64,000 bases of DNA from JBGPLJ01 sp963826145 (GCA_963826145.1 CAWGVW010000001.1:310001-374000); one strand, 5' to 3'; shown: positions 27,265 to 37,711, numbered from the stretch's first letter. Made by a program: numbers and translations. The notes: generated from the letters alone by a model not told the origin.

Positions 27265-27309
27265 GGCCGGGTCCTCCCGAGGCCATGATAGCGTGTGGGC
27301 CGTTCGCCG

Positions 27310-27516
27310 CTATTTGAAAATCTTGCGGAAGCGCCCGGTGTGGTTGTACGGATCGCTGCCCGAGTCGTTGTCGGCGAACGTCGCCGGGGGGGCGATGACA
27401 ACCTCGCTCGCAGGCGCGCTGCCTTCACGAATCAGCCGCTTGATGAGCTCCTCCACCGGACGGGAGTGCTCGGGGCCGCCGGCGCGGACCGGCGTATAAG
27501 TGGTATTCCGTGTCAT
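27310..27516 (-). CDS. Small conserved-looking hypothetical protein
   Basis: 68 residues with no signal or membrane segment. It contains EELIKRLIREGSAPASEVV, then PPATFADNDSGSDPYNHTGR and a basic end. Amino-acid choice looks like a real protein rather than a chance frame, and a GAGGATG ribosome site sits ahead of the ATG. No family recognised. Confidence 0.5.
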   Translation of the reverse strand: MTRNTTYTPVRAGGPEHSRPVEELIKRLIREGSAPASEVVIAPPATFADNDSGSDPYNHTGRFRKIFK

Positions 27517-27683
27517 GGAAACATCCTCATTTAACGCTCGTGACAGGGTAATACCGCTACCGCCTCACGGGGTTCGCCGTTCGGTCGGTTCGCCGGCTCC
27601 GTTGGTCGGGTTGAATCCATTCGTCCGTGCGGACGCGACGCTCGTCGGCGGTCCGCCGCAGTGCGGGTGATATCCTTGGTGGC

Positions 27684-28340
27684 ATGAAGATCGAATTGAG
27701 CCCGCTCGAAGCCCGGGTCATCGGCTGCCTCATAGAGAAAGAGGTGTCGACGCCGGACCAGTACCCGCAGTCGCTCAATGCGCTCACCAACGCCTGCAAT
27801 CAGAAGAGCAACCGCGACCCCGTGCTCGAGCTCGACGAGCGCCAGGTGCAGGAGATCGTGGACGCGCTCATGAAGCGGCACCTCGTGAGCGATCGGTCGG
27901 GCTACGGCGGCCGCGTGACGAAGTACAAGCACCTCTTCTGCAATACGCAGTTCGGATCGCTGCAGTTCACGGAACAGGAGCGCGGCATCGTCTGCGAGCT
28001 CCTGCTGCGCGGCCCGCAGACGGCGGGCGAACTGCGGTCGCGGACGGCACGCCTCTGCAAGTTCAACGATTCGGCGGAAGTCGAAGCGGCCCTGCAGGCT
28101 CTGATGACGCGCACGGACGGACCGTTTGTCGTTCGTCTCGACCGGGCGCCGGGCGAGCGCGAAGTGCGCTATGCGCACCTTTTCAGTGGAACACCGGTTG
28201 TCGCGCCGCGCGCGATTGTTGCGGACGAATCGGCCGCCCCTTCGAGTCGAACGGACCGTGATGCGCGCATCACTGCGCTTGAAGTGGCGTTCGCCGATCT
28301 TCGTCGTGAGCTCGATGAGCTGAAGCGGCGGTCGCCCTAG
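27684..28340 (+). CDS. yceH: YceH family protein (DUF480)
   Basis: 218 residues, the family's normal length. The opening LSPLEARVIGCLIEKEVSTPDQYPQSLNALTNACNQKSNRDPV is a YceH hallmark. Two winged-helix units follow: VQEIVDALMKRHLV with VTKYKHLF, and VCELLLRGPQTAGELRSR with VEAALQALM. A C-terminal helix (RITALEVAFADLRRELDEL) may form a coiled coil. The biochemical role is unknown. Start at ATG 27684, because the upstream extension crosses the intergenic region. It ends four bases into the convergent hydantoinase gene. Confidence 0.92.
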   Translation: MKIELSPLEARVIGCLIEKEVSTPDQYPQSLNALTNACNQKSNRDPVLELDERQVQEIVDALMKRHLVSDRSGYGGRVTKYKHLFCNTQFGSLQFTEQERGIVCELLLRGPQTAGELRSRTARLCKFNDSAEVEAALQALMTRTDGPFVVRLDRAPGEREVRYAHLFSGTPVVAPRAIVADESAAPSSRTDRDARITALEVAFADLRRELDELKRRSP

Positions 28341-29905
28341 CGACGTCGCGCCGACGGACGCCCAAGGCCACCACCGCCGGGCGTGCTGATCGCGAGTATT
28401 TCGCCCGCGGGGATCTGCTGCGTGCCTTTACCTGCGAGGACGCGTCCCGACTTCTTGAGCGAGAGCGCGCCGGGGGCGCCGTCGCCGCCGCCTTCACGAC
28501 CCCGCGCCGGGTGTTCGATTCGGTCGAACGCCGCGAGCAGGTCGAGTGGCCGGCCGCTGCGATTTTCGATTTCGAGTTCAAGTCCGTCGCCGCCGCGCCA
28601 TTCGCCATCGCCGCCGCTTTGCGGGCGCAGATCCTTGCGCCAGAAGACGAGTGGCGTCATCGATTCGACGATCTCGACCGGCGTGCCGCGCACGCCGCTC
28701 GGATACGCTGTTGCCGAAAGACCGTCCGCTCCCGGGCGCGCTCCGGTACCGCCATTGGTCACGACCGTCGTCGCAAATCGTGAACCCGTGCGCTCGTCTT
28801 CCCCGCGCACGGTGATCATCCACAGGCACGAGGTTCCTTCGGCCGGTACACGATCCGGTATGGCTTGGCGCAGGCACCCGAAAACGACGTCCGGCAGCAT
28901 CTGCCCGACGATGTGACGCGACGACACGGCGCGTGGCCGTGTCGGATTCAGGATGCAGCCGGCGGGCGCTGTCACGCGATACGCGGCGAGCGATCCTGCG
29001 TTGTTTGGAACGGCGCGCGCGAGTGCACAGTGCAAGCCGAACACGGTGTACGCGGTTGTGTAGGCGAGCGGCACGTTGATGCCGTAGGACGACGTGGGCG
29101 ACGTGCCGGAGTAGTCGACGGTCACGCCATTGGCCGCAATTGTCACGGTGGCCGCGAGCGTGATGGGTGATTCCTTGCCGTCGATGGTGAGGCTCGAGCG
29201 AAAGCGGCCCTGCGGGACGCGCGCGACTTCCCTTAGCACTGCGGCCTTCGAGGTCACGATGACGTGATCGGCGAGCGCCGACAGGTCCCGGAGCCGGAAT
29301 TCGTCGAGCATTTCGCGGAGGCGCCGGGCGCCGACGTCGTTCGAAGCGACCAGCGAGTAGAGGTCGCCCTCGAGCTCGACCGGAATTCGCGTGTTCGCTT
29401 TCAACATCGCCATGAGCGTCGCATTGACCTCGCCACGGTCGACGAGCTTCAGGAACGGGACTGACAGTCCCTCCATGTAGAGGTCGCGGCCATCCGGCCC
29501 GAAGCCGAGCCCGCCGATATCCATCACGTGGCTGGTCGAGGCGAAGAACGCGACGAGCTTTCGCCGATGGAAGACCGGCGTCATCACGACGAAGTCATTC
29601 AGGTGACCGGTGCCCTTCCATGGGTCATTCGTCACATACACATCGCCGGGCGCCATGCGCTTTGGCGGCAGCCAGGCGCAGAAATGGCCCACGGATTCCG
29701 CCATCGTATTGACGTGGCCCGGCGTTCCGGTCACCGCTTGCGCGAGCATCCGTCCCTTCAGATCGAAGACGCCCGCCGAAAGGTCGCCGCACTCGCGCAC
29801 GATCGTGCTGAACGAAGTTCGCAGGAGTGCTTGAGCCTGCTCTTCGACGATCGCGAGCAGACGATTCCACTGGATTTGCCGCTCGAGCGGCCGCATTCGT
29901 GTCAT
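28337..29905 (-). CDS. hyuB: Hydantoinase B / oxoprolinase family protein
   Basis: 522 residues, B subunit of an ATP-dependent N-methylhydantoinase/5-oxoprolinase-type enzyme. Motifs: RTSFSTIVRECGDLSAGVFDLKGRMLAQ, GDVYVTNDPWKGTGHLNDFVV, and VTNGGTGARPGADGLSATAYPSG, all typical. ATGA overlap (29902-29905) with the A subunit means coupled synthesis. The pair hydrolyses a cyclic amide or N-methylhydantoin with ATP. Creatinine/sarcosine-type chemistry is possible and would fit the N-methyl amine theme further right, but the substrate is not resolved. Confidence 0.92.
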   Translation of the reverse strand: MTRMRPLERQIQWNRLLAIVEEQAQALLRTSFSTIVRECGDLSAGVFDLKGRMLAQAVTGTPGHVNTMAESVGHFCAWLPPKRMAPGDVYVTNDPWKGTGHLNDFVVMTPVFHRRKLVAFFASTSHVMDIGGLGFGPDGRDLYMEGLSVPFLKLVDRGEVNATLMAMLKANTRIPVELEGDLYSLVASNDVGARRLREMLDEFRLRDLSALADHVIVTSKAAVLREVARVPQGRFRSSLTIDGKESPITLAATVTIAANGVTVDYSGTSPTSSYGINVPLAYTTAYTVFGLHCALARAVPNNAGSLAAYRVTAPAGCILNPTRPRAVSSRHIVGQMLPDVVFGCLRQAIPDRVPAEGTSCLWMITVRGEDERTGSRFATTVVTNGGTGARPGADGLSATAYPSGVRGTPVEIVESMTPLVFWRKDLRPQSGGDGEWRGGDGLELEIENRSGRPLDLLAAFDRIEHPARGREGGGDGAPGALSLKKSGRVLAGKGTQQIPAGEILAISTPGGGGLGRPSARRR

Positions 29906-31983
29906 CGCGGTTTCCTCCGGGGACTACGGCGTTCGAGCAGGAGATTGCCGCGCCGGCTCATCGCAGCTGTAAAGCCCGATGGCACGACCGTGGTCGTGTC
30001 GTCTTCGGCAATTAGCGCGGGACCGCGCAGCCAGCTGCCAACCTTGAGGTCCGCTCGCCAATACACGGGCCAGCGCGCGCTTCGACCCTGCGATTCGATC
30101 ACCGGGCGGTGCGCGGCGGGTTTCGCGCGGTGCGTGCGCCCGGCAACGCTGTCCTTCGCAATGGCGCGCGCCGCCGTGGTGAGGGACAGGGACCAGGTGA
30201 GTATCTCGATGCCGGCACCCGGAATGATACGGCCGAAGAGTTCGCGATAGCGCTCCTCGAAGGCGAGCCGCAGAGCGGCCGCGTCCCGTGACTTGAGCGC
30301 GCGATTCGGCAGGCGCACGACGATTTCGTGACCCTGGCCAAGATAGCGCATGTAGGCCGCTCGCGATTCGCGCAGGGCCAAGCGACCGGCGCCGCCGCGC
30401 ACGACGTGCTGCGCTTGGCCGTGCATCGAGCGCATGAGCCGGTTCGCGTCCGTGGCGTCGAAGGCATCGAGCGACATGTAGCGGCTGCGGACAACTTCAA
30501 ATGCGATCGGCGCGAGCAGAAAACCGAAGGCGGAACCGACGCCCGCAAATGCCGGCAGCACGATGCGGTCGATGCCGAGTTTCGTGGCGAGGCGCGCGGC
30601 ATGCAGCGGCGCTCCTCCGCCAAAAGCGATCAGCGTGCGCCGGGACGCATCCTTGCCCCGTTCGGCTGCGTGCGTGCGGGCCGCCGCGGTCATATTCTCT
30701 TCGACAATCTCGGCGATACCGAGCGCCGCGGCGTCCGCCGAAAGGCGCAGTTGCTTTGCCACCCGTGCGTCGATGGCTTGCGTGCCAAGCGCGCGCTTGA
30801 GCCGCAGCCGTCCCGCGGCGAATCGTTCGGGATCGATACGGCCGAGGTGCACGTTGGCATCCGTGACCGTCGGTTGGCCGCCGCCGAGGGCGTAACACGC
30901 GGGACCTGGCGATGACCCGGCGCTCTCCGGACCCACCTTCAAGCGACCGAGCGCGTCGATCGACGCAATCGAACCGCCGCCCGCGCCAATCTCGACCATC
31001 TCGATGACCGGGATGCGCAGCGGCAGCCCGCTGCCTTTCATGAAGCGGGCGCTCCGGTCCACTTCGAAGCTGCGCGAAGTTTCAGGCTGCCCATGATCAA
31101 TGAGACAGATCTTGGCCGTTGTTCCACCCATATCGAAAGAAAGCACGTGCTCGCGTCCGAGCGATCGCGCAATTCCGCTCGCGAGAATCGCGCCGCCCGC
31201 CGGGCCGCTTTCGATAAGGCGCACGGGATGCCGGATAGCGGCATCGAGCGTCGTGAGACCGCCGCCCGACGTCATGAGGTAGAACGGGCAGCGCACAGAG
31301 AGTTTGCCGAGCGCCAGCCCGAGGCGCCGCAAATAGCCTGCCATCACTGGCTGCACGTAGGCATTCGCGACAGTGGTCGAAGTGCGCTCATATTCGCGGA
31401 TCTCGGGACAAACCTCGCTTGCGAGCGACACGGAGACCTGTGGCAGGCGCTCGGCGATGCGCTTGCCGATTGCGAGTTCGTGGCGCGGATTCGCGTAGCC
31501 GTGCAGCAGCGCGACGGCGACGCTCTCGATCCGGGCGCGCTCGAGCTCGTCGATGACCCCGTCAATGGCTGCGGCATCGAGGGCGCGCAGCACCTCGCCG
31601 CGCGCATCGACCCGCTCCGCAATCGTGAAGCGCCGTTCGCGCGGCACGAGCGGCGTCGGCTTCATCAGGAAGATGTCGTACTGGTCGAAGCGACCTTCGT
31701 CGGCGATGGCGAGCACGTCGCGAAAGCCCTGCGTCGCGATCAGGCCGACATTCGCGCCTTTGCGCTCGATAATCGCGTTCGTTGCGAGTGTCGTGCCGTG
31801 TATGACGAGTCCGAGATCCCGCGGACGCAGCTGCGTGTGCGCGAGCAGTTCAGTCGTGCCGCGGATGACCGCTTCCTCGGGCGCCGCCGTGGTCGTCAGG
31901 AGTTTCAGCGAGTGGCATCGCCGGCCGGTGTCGAGCACGAAGTCGGTGAAGGTGCCGCCGATGTCGATCGCGAGCCGGATCAT
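29902..31983 (-). CDS. hyuA: Hydantoinase A / oxoprolinase family protein
   Basis: 693 residues, A subunit partner of HyuB. It starts with the ATP-binding actin-like fold (MIRLAIDIGGTFTDFVLD) and has LGLVIHGTTLATNAIIERKG, FDMGGTTAKICLID (second phosphate loop), and VEIGAGGGSIASIDALGRLKVGPESAGS, the strongest family signature. GGGAPLHAARLATKLGID closes the ATPase region. It activates the amide with ATP while HyuB takes part in hydrolysis. First gene of the two-gene operon. Confidence 0.94.
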   Translation of the reverse strand: MIRLAIDIGGTFTDFVLDTGRRCHSLKLLTTTAAPEEAVIRGTTELLAHTQLRPRDLGLVIHGTTLATNAIIERKGANVGLIATQGFRDVLAIADEGRFDQYDIFLMKPTPLVPRERRFTIAERVDARGEVLRALDAAAIDGVIDELERARIESVAVALLHGYANPRHELAIGKRIAERLPQVSVSLASEVCPEIREYERTSTTVANAYVQPVMAGYLRRLGLALGKLSVRCPFYLMTSGGGLTTLDAAIRHPVRLIESGPAGGAILASGIARSLGREHVLSFDMGGTTAKICLIDHGQPETSRSFEVDRSARFMKGSGLPLRIPVIEMVEIGAGGGSIASIDALGRLKVGPESAGSSPGPACYALGGGQPTVTDANVHLGRIDPERFAAGRLRLKRALGTQAIDARVAKQLRLSADAAALGIAEIVEENMTAAARTHAAERGKDASRRTLIAFGGGAPLHAARLATKLGIDRIVLPAFAGVGSAFGFLLAPIAFEVVRSRYMSLDAFDATDANRLMRSMHGQAQHVVRGGAGRLALRESRAAYMRYLGQGHEIVVRLPNRALKSRDAAALRLAFEERYRELFGRIIPGAGIEILTWSLSLTTAARAIAKDSVAGRTHRAKPAAHRPVIESQGRSARWPVYWRADLKVGSWLRGPALIAEDDTTTVVPSGFTAAMSRRGNLLLERRSPRRKPR

Positions 31984-32171
31984 CGGCGGATTGTAGTCGA
32001 GCCACGTCGCGTTACGTCTCCAATGGGCGACAAAAGGTTCTCCGGCAGCGCAAATAATGCAGGGCCGGCGGTCCGCATTTCACAGAACTCCGCGCGCGCC
32101 AGCCGGCCGCGCGAACTCTGGATAGAATGAGGACACCAATTCGCGTGCTCGATTGAGGGTGGGAGGCGGCC

Positions 32172-34441
32172 ATGTGCACGTCCAGCGGCAGCGCAAGCAG
32201 GATCCTCGCGGCTATCTTCTTGTTGGGGTGCGCACCACTCGGGCTCGCGGCCGAGGACAATGGCGCCGTCCGCCACCATCAGCCGGCTGCCGCGTTCGTT
32301 CCGGGCCGGATCCTCGTCATCTGGAATACGGCGGCAGAGACGAACAAGGAAACGAAGCTCGCCGCGATGGCCAAGATGTCCGGTGCGTCGATCGCCGCCA
32401 CTCGCCAGATCACTCCGCGCATGCAGCTTCTCAAGCTCGCGAGTACCTCGCAGTCCGCATCCGCCGTCATGCTCGCGAACCTGCGCGCCGATCCCCGCGT
32501 GAAATACGCGGGCTACGACTACCGCAAGTTTCCGCTCGAAATTCCGAACGATCCCGACTTCGCCTACGTCGCCAATGTCGGGGGGCAGTGGTATCTGCAG
32601 AGCGCCGCGCCGACGGCGGTTTCAAACATCCACGCCGACGCGGCGTGGGATATTACGAAAGGCAACAGCGGCATCATTGTTGCCGACGTTGACACCGGCA
32701 TCCGCTATGACCACCCTGACATTGCGCGCGCGACCGCGGCCGGCAAGATGCTGCCGGGCTACGATTTCGTCGATGCCGATGCCGGCGGCACCTTTCTGTC
32801 GGCGAACGATGGTAATGCCCGCGATCCGGATGCCAGCGATCCGGGCGATTGGATCACGAGTGCGGAATCAGGGTCGGGTCCGTTCCAGGCCTGCCAGTCC
32901 GGTCCCAGCTCCTGGCACGGAACGCGAACCGCGGGCCTTATTGGAGCGCTCACGAACAACGGCGTCGGCATCGCCGGCGTCAACTGGAATGCGTACATCC
33001 TGCCGGTGCGCGTGCTCGGCAAATGCGGCGGTTTCGATTCGGACATCATGGACGGCATGCGCTGGGCGGCTGGACTCCCCGTCGCCGGAGCGCCACTCAA
33101 TCCGTATCCGGCGCGCGTCATCAACCTGAGTCTCGGCGGCAGCGGACGCTTGCACGCTCGACTACGTCGAACTGTTCAATGAGTTGATCGCCGCCGGCGT
33201 TACCGTGGTCGTGGCGGCCGGCAATGAGGGCGGGCCGGTCTCGATACCGGCGAACTGTCCGGGCGCCGTGGCGGTGGCCGGTCTGCGCCACATCGGCACC
33301 AAGGTGGGCTTCAGCAATCTCGGTCCCGAGATCACGATCAGCGCTCCCGGCGGCAATTGCGTCAATACGAACGGCGGTCCCTGCCTCTTTTCAATCGACA
33401 CGCTGACGGATGTCGGCACGACAGCGCCGCAGGGCCCTGGTTATACCGACATGACGAATTCCAATGTCGGCACGAGTTTCTCGGCACCGCTCGTCTCCGG
33501 CGTCGCCTCGCTGATGCTCGCGGAAAACCAGAACCTGCAGCCCGTGCATATCCAGAGGCGGCTGCGGCAGGGCGCAACGAAGCCGTTTCCAACGAATGTC
33601 GTGCCGGATCCGAATACCGGTCCCATTCCCACGTGCCACGTGCCCGGTCGACGGCAACGACATCGAGGACTCGGAATGCAATTGCACGCCAACGACCTGC
33701 GGCGCCGGCATGCTGAACGCAGCCGGCGCGCTCATCGCCGCGCGCAAGCCCATCGCGAGCGTCGCGCTGCCGGCCAGTTTTCCCGCGGGCGGCAACGTCA
33801 GTTTGATGGGCAGCCGGAGCGTCGCCTCGTGCGGTCGAACCATCACGGACTATGCCTGGACGGTACAGTTCGGCGCCGCGATCATTTCGAATCCGGCCGT
33901 GGCGGACACGAGCGTCATCGCGCCATCGGGCACCGATTTCTACGTGGTGCGTCTGACGGTGACGGACGATCAGGGGGACACGGATACGGTGGACATCACG
34001 ATTACACCGACCGATGCTTCCTCGAACGCACCGACGATCACGCCGGTTAATTCCTGCCCGACGCCGATCACGATCGCGCAGATCCCGATACCGACTGCCA
34101 CACTCACCGCGAATCCAATGACGGTGATGTCGGGCCGGACGACCACGCTTACGTGGTCATCGACCGATGCCACCGGTTGCACGGCCTCGGGTGCCTGGTC
34201 CGGCGCGAAATCCGCGTCGGGCAGCCAGAGCAGTGGCGCGTTGACCGCGAGCGGAACCTTCACGATTGCCTGTGATGGCGCGGGCGGCACCTCCAACCTG
34301 CATTCCGTTACTGTGACAGTGACGGCTGCTCCCAGCGGTGGTGGTGGTGGCGGCGGCGGCGGCGGCGGCCTGTTAGGTGGGTTGTCGCTCTTCGGCCTCT
34401 CGGCGGTGCTCGCTGCCTCGCGCCGTCGCATCCGGCACTGA
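32172..34441 (+). pseudogene. Subtilisin-like S8 serine protease with GlyGly-CTERM-like tail, two frameshifts
   Basis: Three frames form one secreted protease of about 755 residues. The leader (RILAAIFLLGCAPLGLAAED) contains LLGC, a possible lipobox. Catalytic triad: Asp in IIVADVDTGIRYDHP, His in SSWHGTRTAGLIG, Ser in VGTSFSAPLVSGVAS. The frame breaks near 33144-33151 (after SLGGSG) and again near 33643-33647 (before VDGNDIEDSE). Removing one base at each site restores a single chain. After the protease come a PKD-like region (FYVVRLTVTDDQGDTDTVDI) and an Ig-like region, then eleven Gly and LLGGLSLFGLSAVLAASRRR, a hydrophobic-plus-Arg tail like GlyGly-CTERM sorting signals. All domains are intact, which favours assembly error over decay. 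Confidence 0.85.
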
Positions 34442-34463
34442 GCCAGACCGTTCGATTGCCGCG

Positions 34464-34488
34464 TCCGGCCGCGCTAACCGCGGCCGGA
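34464..34488 (+). terminator. Hairpin terminator candidate after the S8 protease gene
   Basis: A perfect 10-bp stem (TCCGGCCGCG, 34464-34473, and its complement 34479-34488) with a 5-base loop, 23 bases past the protease stop. The following TTCCCTTACCTTTCC is pyrimidine-rich but not a clean T run, so it is a weak intrinsic terminator. Confidence 0.55.
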
Positions 34489-34586
34489 TTCCCTTACCTT
34501 TCCGTCACGTGGTAACTCCCCAGTGACTTGTCAGTCATAATTCGCGCCCCACCACCGGCGACGATCGGCCACCGGGAGTTCTGATC

Positions 34587-35982
34587 ATGCAATTTGCGAC
34601 ACCGGCCTTCGCGGCCTGCGGTCCTGTTGACCCTCATCGCGAGCGTTCCGGCACGGGCCGACGATGCCGCGTCGCTGCGGGCGGAACTTGAAGCCGTCAA
34701 AGCGGACTACGCGGCCAAGATGAAATCACTCGAAGACCGCATTGTGCAGCTCGAAACACAAGCGTCGGCGACCGCCGCCACCAGCGAAGCGCCGCCCGAA
34801 CCGGCACCCGCTCCGCCCGCAAGTGGCGGCTCGAACGCACTTGCTGCATTCAACCCCGCGATGTCGGTGATCATCGCGGGCAGCTACGCGAATCTCGAGC
34901 AGGATCCCGCCGACTATCACATCGCCGGCTTCATACCGAGCGGCGGCGAAGTGGGTCCCGGCGATCGCGGCTTCAGCCTCGGCGAATCGGAGCTCACCCT
35001 CTCGGCCAATGTCGATCCGTATTTCTTCGGCAACGTCACCGCGGCCATCACGGGGGACAACGAGATCGCGATCGAGGAGGCATTCTTTCGCACGACGGCG
35101 CTCCACGACGGCTTCACGCTCAAGGGTGGGCGCTACTTCTCCGGGCTCGGCTACGTCAACGAAGTGCATGCGCACGCCTGGGACTTCGTCGATCAGCCGC
35201 TCGTCTACCAGGCATTTCTCGGCGGGCAGTACGCGCAGAATGGCCTCCAGCTGAAATGGCTCGCGCCGACGGACCTTTTCCTGGAATTCGGAGTGGAAGG
35301 CGGCAGCGGGGAGAACTTCCCCGGCACGCGCCGCGACGCGAACGGCCTCAACGGATTCGTCGCGTTCACCCACGCGGGCTACGACATCGGCGATTCCGCG
35401 AGCTGGCGCGCCGGTCTTTCATACATGTCCCAGCAAGCCGACGATCGCCGATTCGACACGAGCGACGCGCTTGGCACGCCGATCGTCAACAGCTTCACCG
35501 GAACGTCGCATCTCTGGGCCGCGGACTTTGTCTACAAGTGGGCGCCGCACGGCAATACGACGGAGCGCTACCTCAAGATCCAGGGCGAGTATCTGCACCG
35601 GACGGAAAGCGGCGACCTCACATTCGACTCCGATAACCTCGCGCTCGCCGACGCCTATCACTCATCGCAGTGGGGCGCGTATCTTCAGACCGTGTATCAG
35701 TTCCGGCCGCGCTGGCGCACCGGTCTGCGCTACGACTACCTCGACTCGGGTGATCCCGAGATTGGACTCGTCGATAGTGCGCTCCTGAGTCCCGCGGAAT
35801 TTCCCGATCTCCTGAGCGCAACGCCGTCGCGCCTCACGTTCATGCTCGACTGGAGCCCGAGCGAGTTCTCGCGCCTGCGCGCGCAGTACGCTTGGGACGA
35901 CGCGCGTGACAGCACGACCGACGGCCAGTTCTTCCTGCAATACCTGTACAGTCTCGGCGCGCACGGCGCTCACAAGTACTGA
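34587..35982 (+). CDS. Outer-membrane beta-barrel (porin-like) of a metal-uptake locus, frameshift in the signal peptide
   Basis: About 460 residues: signal peptide, a coiled-coil segment (SLRAELEAVKADYAAKMKSLEDRIVQLE), a Pro/Ala linker, then a C-terminal barrel with alternating strands from FNPAMSVIIAGSYANLE to the terminal FLQYLYSLGAHGAHKY. It has a His-rich end and no TonB plug. ATG 34587 has a GGGAG site eight bases upstream, but the frame must shift by one near 34619-34622 to reach VLLTLIASVPARADD. The only in-frame start otherwise is a TTG at 34594 with a poorer site. It is followed 20 bases later by a metal-binding protein gene and a permease gene, so it is probably an outer-membrane channel for zinc or manganese. 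Confidence 0.78.
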
Positions 35983-36002
35983 ATCATTCGAGGATCCACG
36001 AC

Positions 36003-36905
36003 ATGCTGAAACGACTTGCAGGCTGCGTCCTGTTGCTGTCACTGATCGGAGCGCTGCCGGCGCAGGCGGCGCTCAGGGTGCTCGCAACGACACCGGAGTG
36101 GGGCGCTCTCACGACGGAACTCGGCGGCGACAAGGTCAGCGTCTACACGGCGACTACGGCCTTCCAGGATGTGCATCGCGTCGAAGCGAAACCGAGTCTC
36201 GTCGCCCGTGCGCGCAACGCGGACCTGGTGGTCGCGGCCGGCGCCGAGCTTGAGGTCGGCTGGCTGCCGGTGCTGCTCCAGGAGTCGGGCAACAGCAAGA
36301 TCCAGCCGGGAAGCACCGGCTACTTCGAAGCCGACAAGCAGATTCAAATGCTGGAGGTGCCGACGTCAGTCGACCGGTCGATGGGCGATGTGCATCCGCT
36401 CGGCAATCCGCACGCGCATCTCGACGCACGCAACATCGCGATCGTCGCAAAGGCGCTCACCGCGCGACTCGAAGCCCTCGACGCCGCCAATGCCTCCTTC
36501 TATGAGACGCGGGGCACCGACTTTCAGACGCGCTGGCGGGCAGCAATCGCCAAGTGGGAAGCCGAAGCCGCGCCGCTCAAGGGAGTGCCGGTTGTGATCA
36601 TCCATCGCGACCAGGTCTACCTCATGCATTGGCTCGGATTGCGGGAGGTTGCGGCGATCGAACCGAAGCCGGGCGTGCCACCGAGCACGGCGTACCTTGC
36701 AAGCCTCGTTACGAAGCTCACCGCCGACCCCCCGAAGATGATCCTGCGCAACGCATACAATGATCCGCGTGCCGCGGAATGGCTTTCGGGGCGCGTGCAT
36801 GCGCCGGTGGTCCTGCTGCCCTATTCGGTCGGCGGGAGCGATGCGGCGAAAGATCTTTTCGGACTCTTCGACGACACCATCCATCAACTGCTGGCAGTGA
36901 AATGA
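36003..36905 (+). CDS. Metal (zinc/manganese) ABC transporter substrate-binding protein
   Basis: 300 residues of the ZnuA/cluster A-I type. Signal peptide KRLAGCVLLLSLIGALPAQA. Metal ligands are expected in FQDVHRVEAKPSLVARARNADL (first His), DVHPLGNPHAHLDARNIAIV (second His cluster), VVIIHRDQVYLMHWLGL (third), and the Asp late in the chain. There is no His-rich loop like that of ZnuA from E. coli. It captures a divalent metal in the periplasm and passes it to the permease encoded next, with ATGA-overlapping coupling. Zinc versus manganese cannot be decided. Confidence 0.87.
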   Translation: MLKRLAGCVLLLSLIGALPAQAALRVLATTPEWGALTTELGGDKVSVYTATTAFQDVHRVEAKPSLVARARNADLVVAAGAELEVGWLPVLLQESGNSKIQPGSTGYFEADKQIQMLEVPTSVDRSMGDVHPLGNPHAHLDARNIAIVAKALTARLEALDAANASFYETRGTDFQTRWRAAIAKWEAEAAPLKGVPVVIIHRDQVYLMHWLGLREVAAIEPKPGVPPSTAYLASLVTKLTADPPKMILRNAYNDPRAAEWLSGRVHAPVVLLPYSVGGSDAAKDLFGLFDDTIHQLLAVK

Positions 36906-37711
36906 ACTCCTACCTCGATTCGCTTACCACGAACTTCAGCATCCTCTGGCCGGCGCTGATCGCCGGCATCTTCGTGTCGCTCTCGCACGTGCCGCTCGGG
37001 CAGCAGGTGCTTCGCCGCGGGATCGTCTTCATCGACCTCGCGATAGCGCAGGTTGCGGGCGTCGGCGTCGTCGCCGCGCACTACATGGGCCTGGAACTTC
37101 AGGGCTGGCTGACGCAGTTCGCGGCGGTGACCGCGGCGCTCGGCGGCGCATTGCTCCTCACCTGGACGGAGCGCAAGCGCCCGGAAGTCCAGGAGGCGCT
37201 GATCGGTGTGATGTTCGTCGTCGCGTCCACTGCGCAGATCCTGTTGCTTGCGAACGATGCGCACGGCGGCGAGGACCTGAAGGACCTCCTCGCGGGACAA
37301 ATTCTCTGGGTCACACCGGAGCAGCTCTGGCGCGCGGGCATCGTGACGGCCGGATTTCTCGCGCTCTGGTGGACTGTCGCCCCGCGGCTCGGACGCGTCG
37401 GCTTCTATGTGCTATTTGCAGTCGTTGTAACGGTGTCGGTGCAGCTGGTCGGCGTCTATCTCGTCTTCACGAGCCTGATTGTTCCTGCGATCGCGACCTA
37501 TCGACATCCGCCGCGGCGCCAGTTGTGGCTAGGCATTGCACTCGCCGTGCTGAGCTATGTTGTCGGCCTCGTGCTGTCGGCAGTTACGGATCTGCCGACG
37601 AGCGCACTGGTCGTGCCGGTCATGGTGGTTATCGGCGTCATCGTGCATCTCGCGAGCCCGCGGAATGCCGTGCATTCGCTCACACACCCTGGCGCGCTGG
37701 AAACACGCTGA
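36902..37711 (+). CDS. Metal ABC transporter permease (ZnuB/MntB-type)
   Basis: 269-residue inner-membrane protein with about seven or eight membrane segments. IFVSLSHVPLGQQVLRRGIVFIDLAIAQVAGVGVVAA is the typical opening with the coupling region. EVQEALIGVMFVVASTAQILLL and VYLVFTSLIVPAIAT are shared with ABC-3 family permeases. Start codon overlaps the substrate-binding protein stop. No ATP-binding protein gene lies beside it; the next gene runs in the opposite direction. The ATPase must be elsewhere, or transport works differently. Its end overlaps the convergent PAS gene by 32 bases. Confidence 0.88.
   Translation: MNSYLDSLTTNFSILWPALIAGIFVSLSHVPLGQQVLRRGIVFIDLAIAQVAGVGVVAAHYMGLELQGWLTQFAAVTAALGGALLLTWTERKRPEVQEALIGVMFVVASTAQILLLANDAHGGEDLKDLLAGQILWVTPEQLWRAGIVTAGFLALWWTVAPRLGRVGFYVLFAVVVTVSVQLVGVYLVFTSLIVPAIATYRHPPRRQLWLGIALAVLSYVVGLVLSAVTDLPTSALVVPVMVVIGVIVHLASPRNAVHSLTHPGALETR

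Noticed and set aside
34337..34367. GGT/GGC trinucleotide run as a microsatellite or CRISPR-like repeat
   Set aside because: It simply encodes the poly-Gly linker before the protease's sorting tail.
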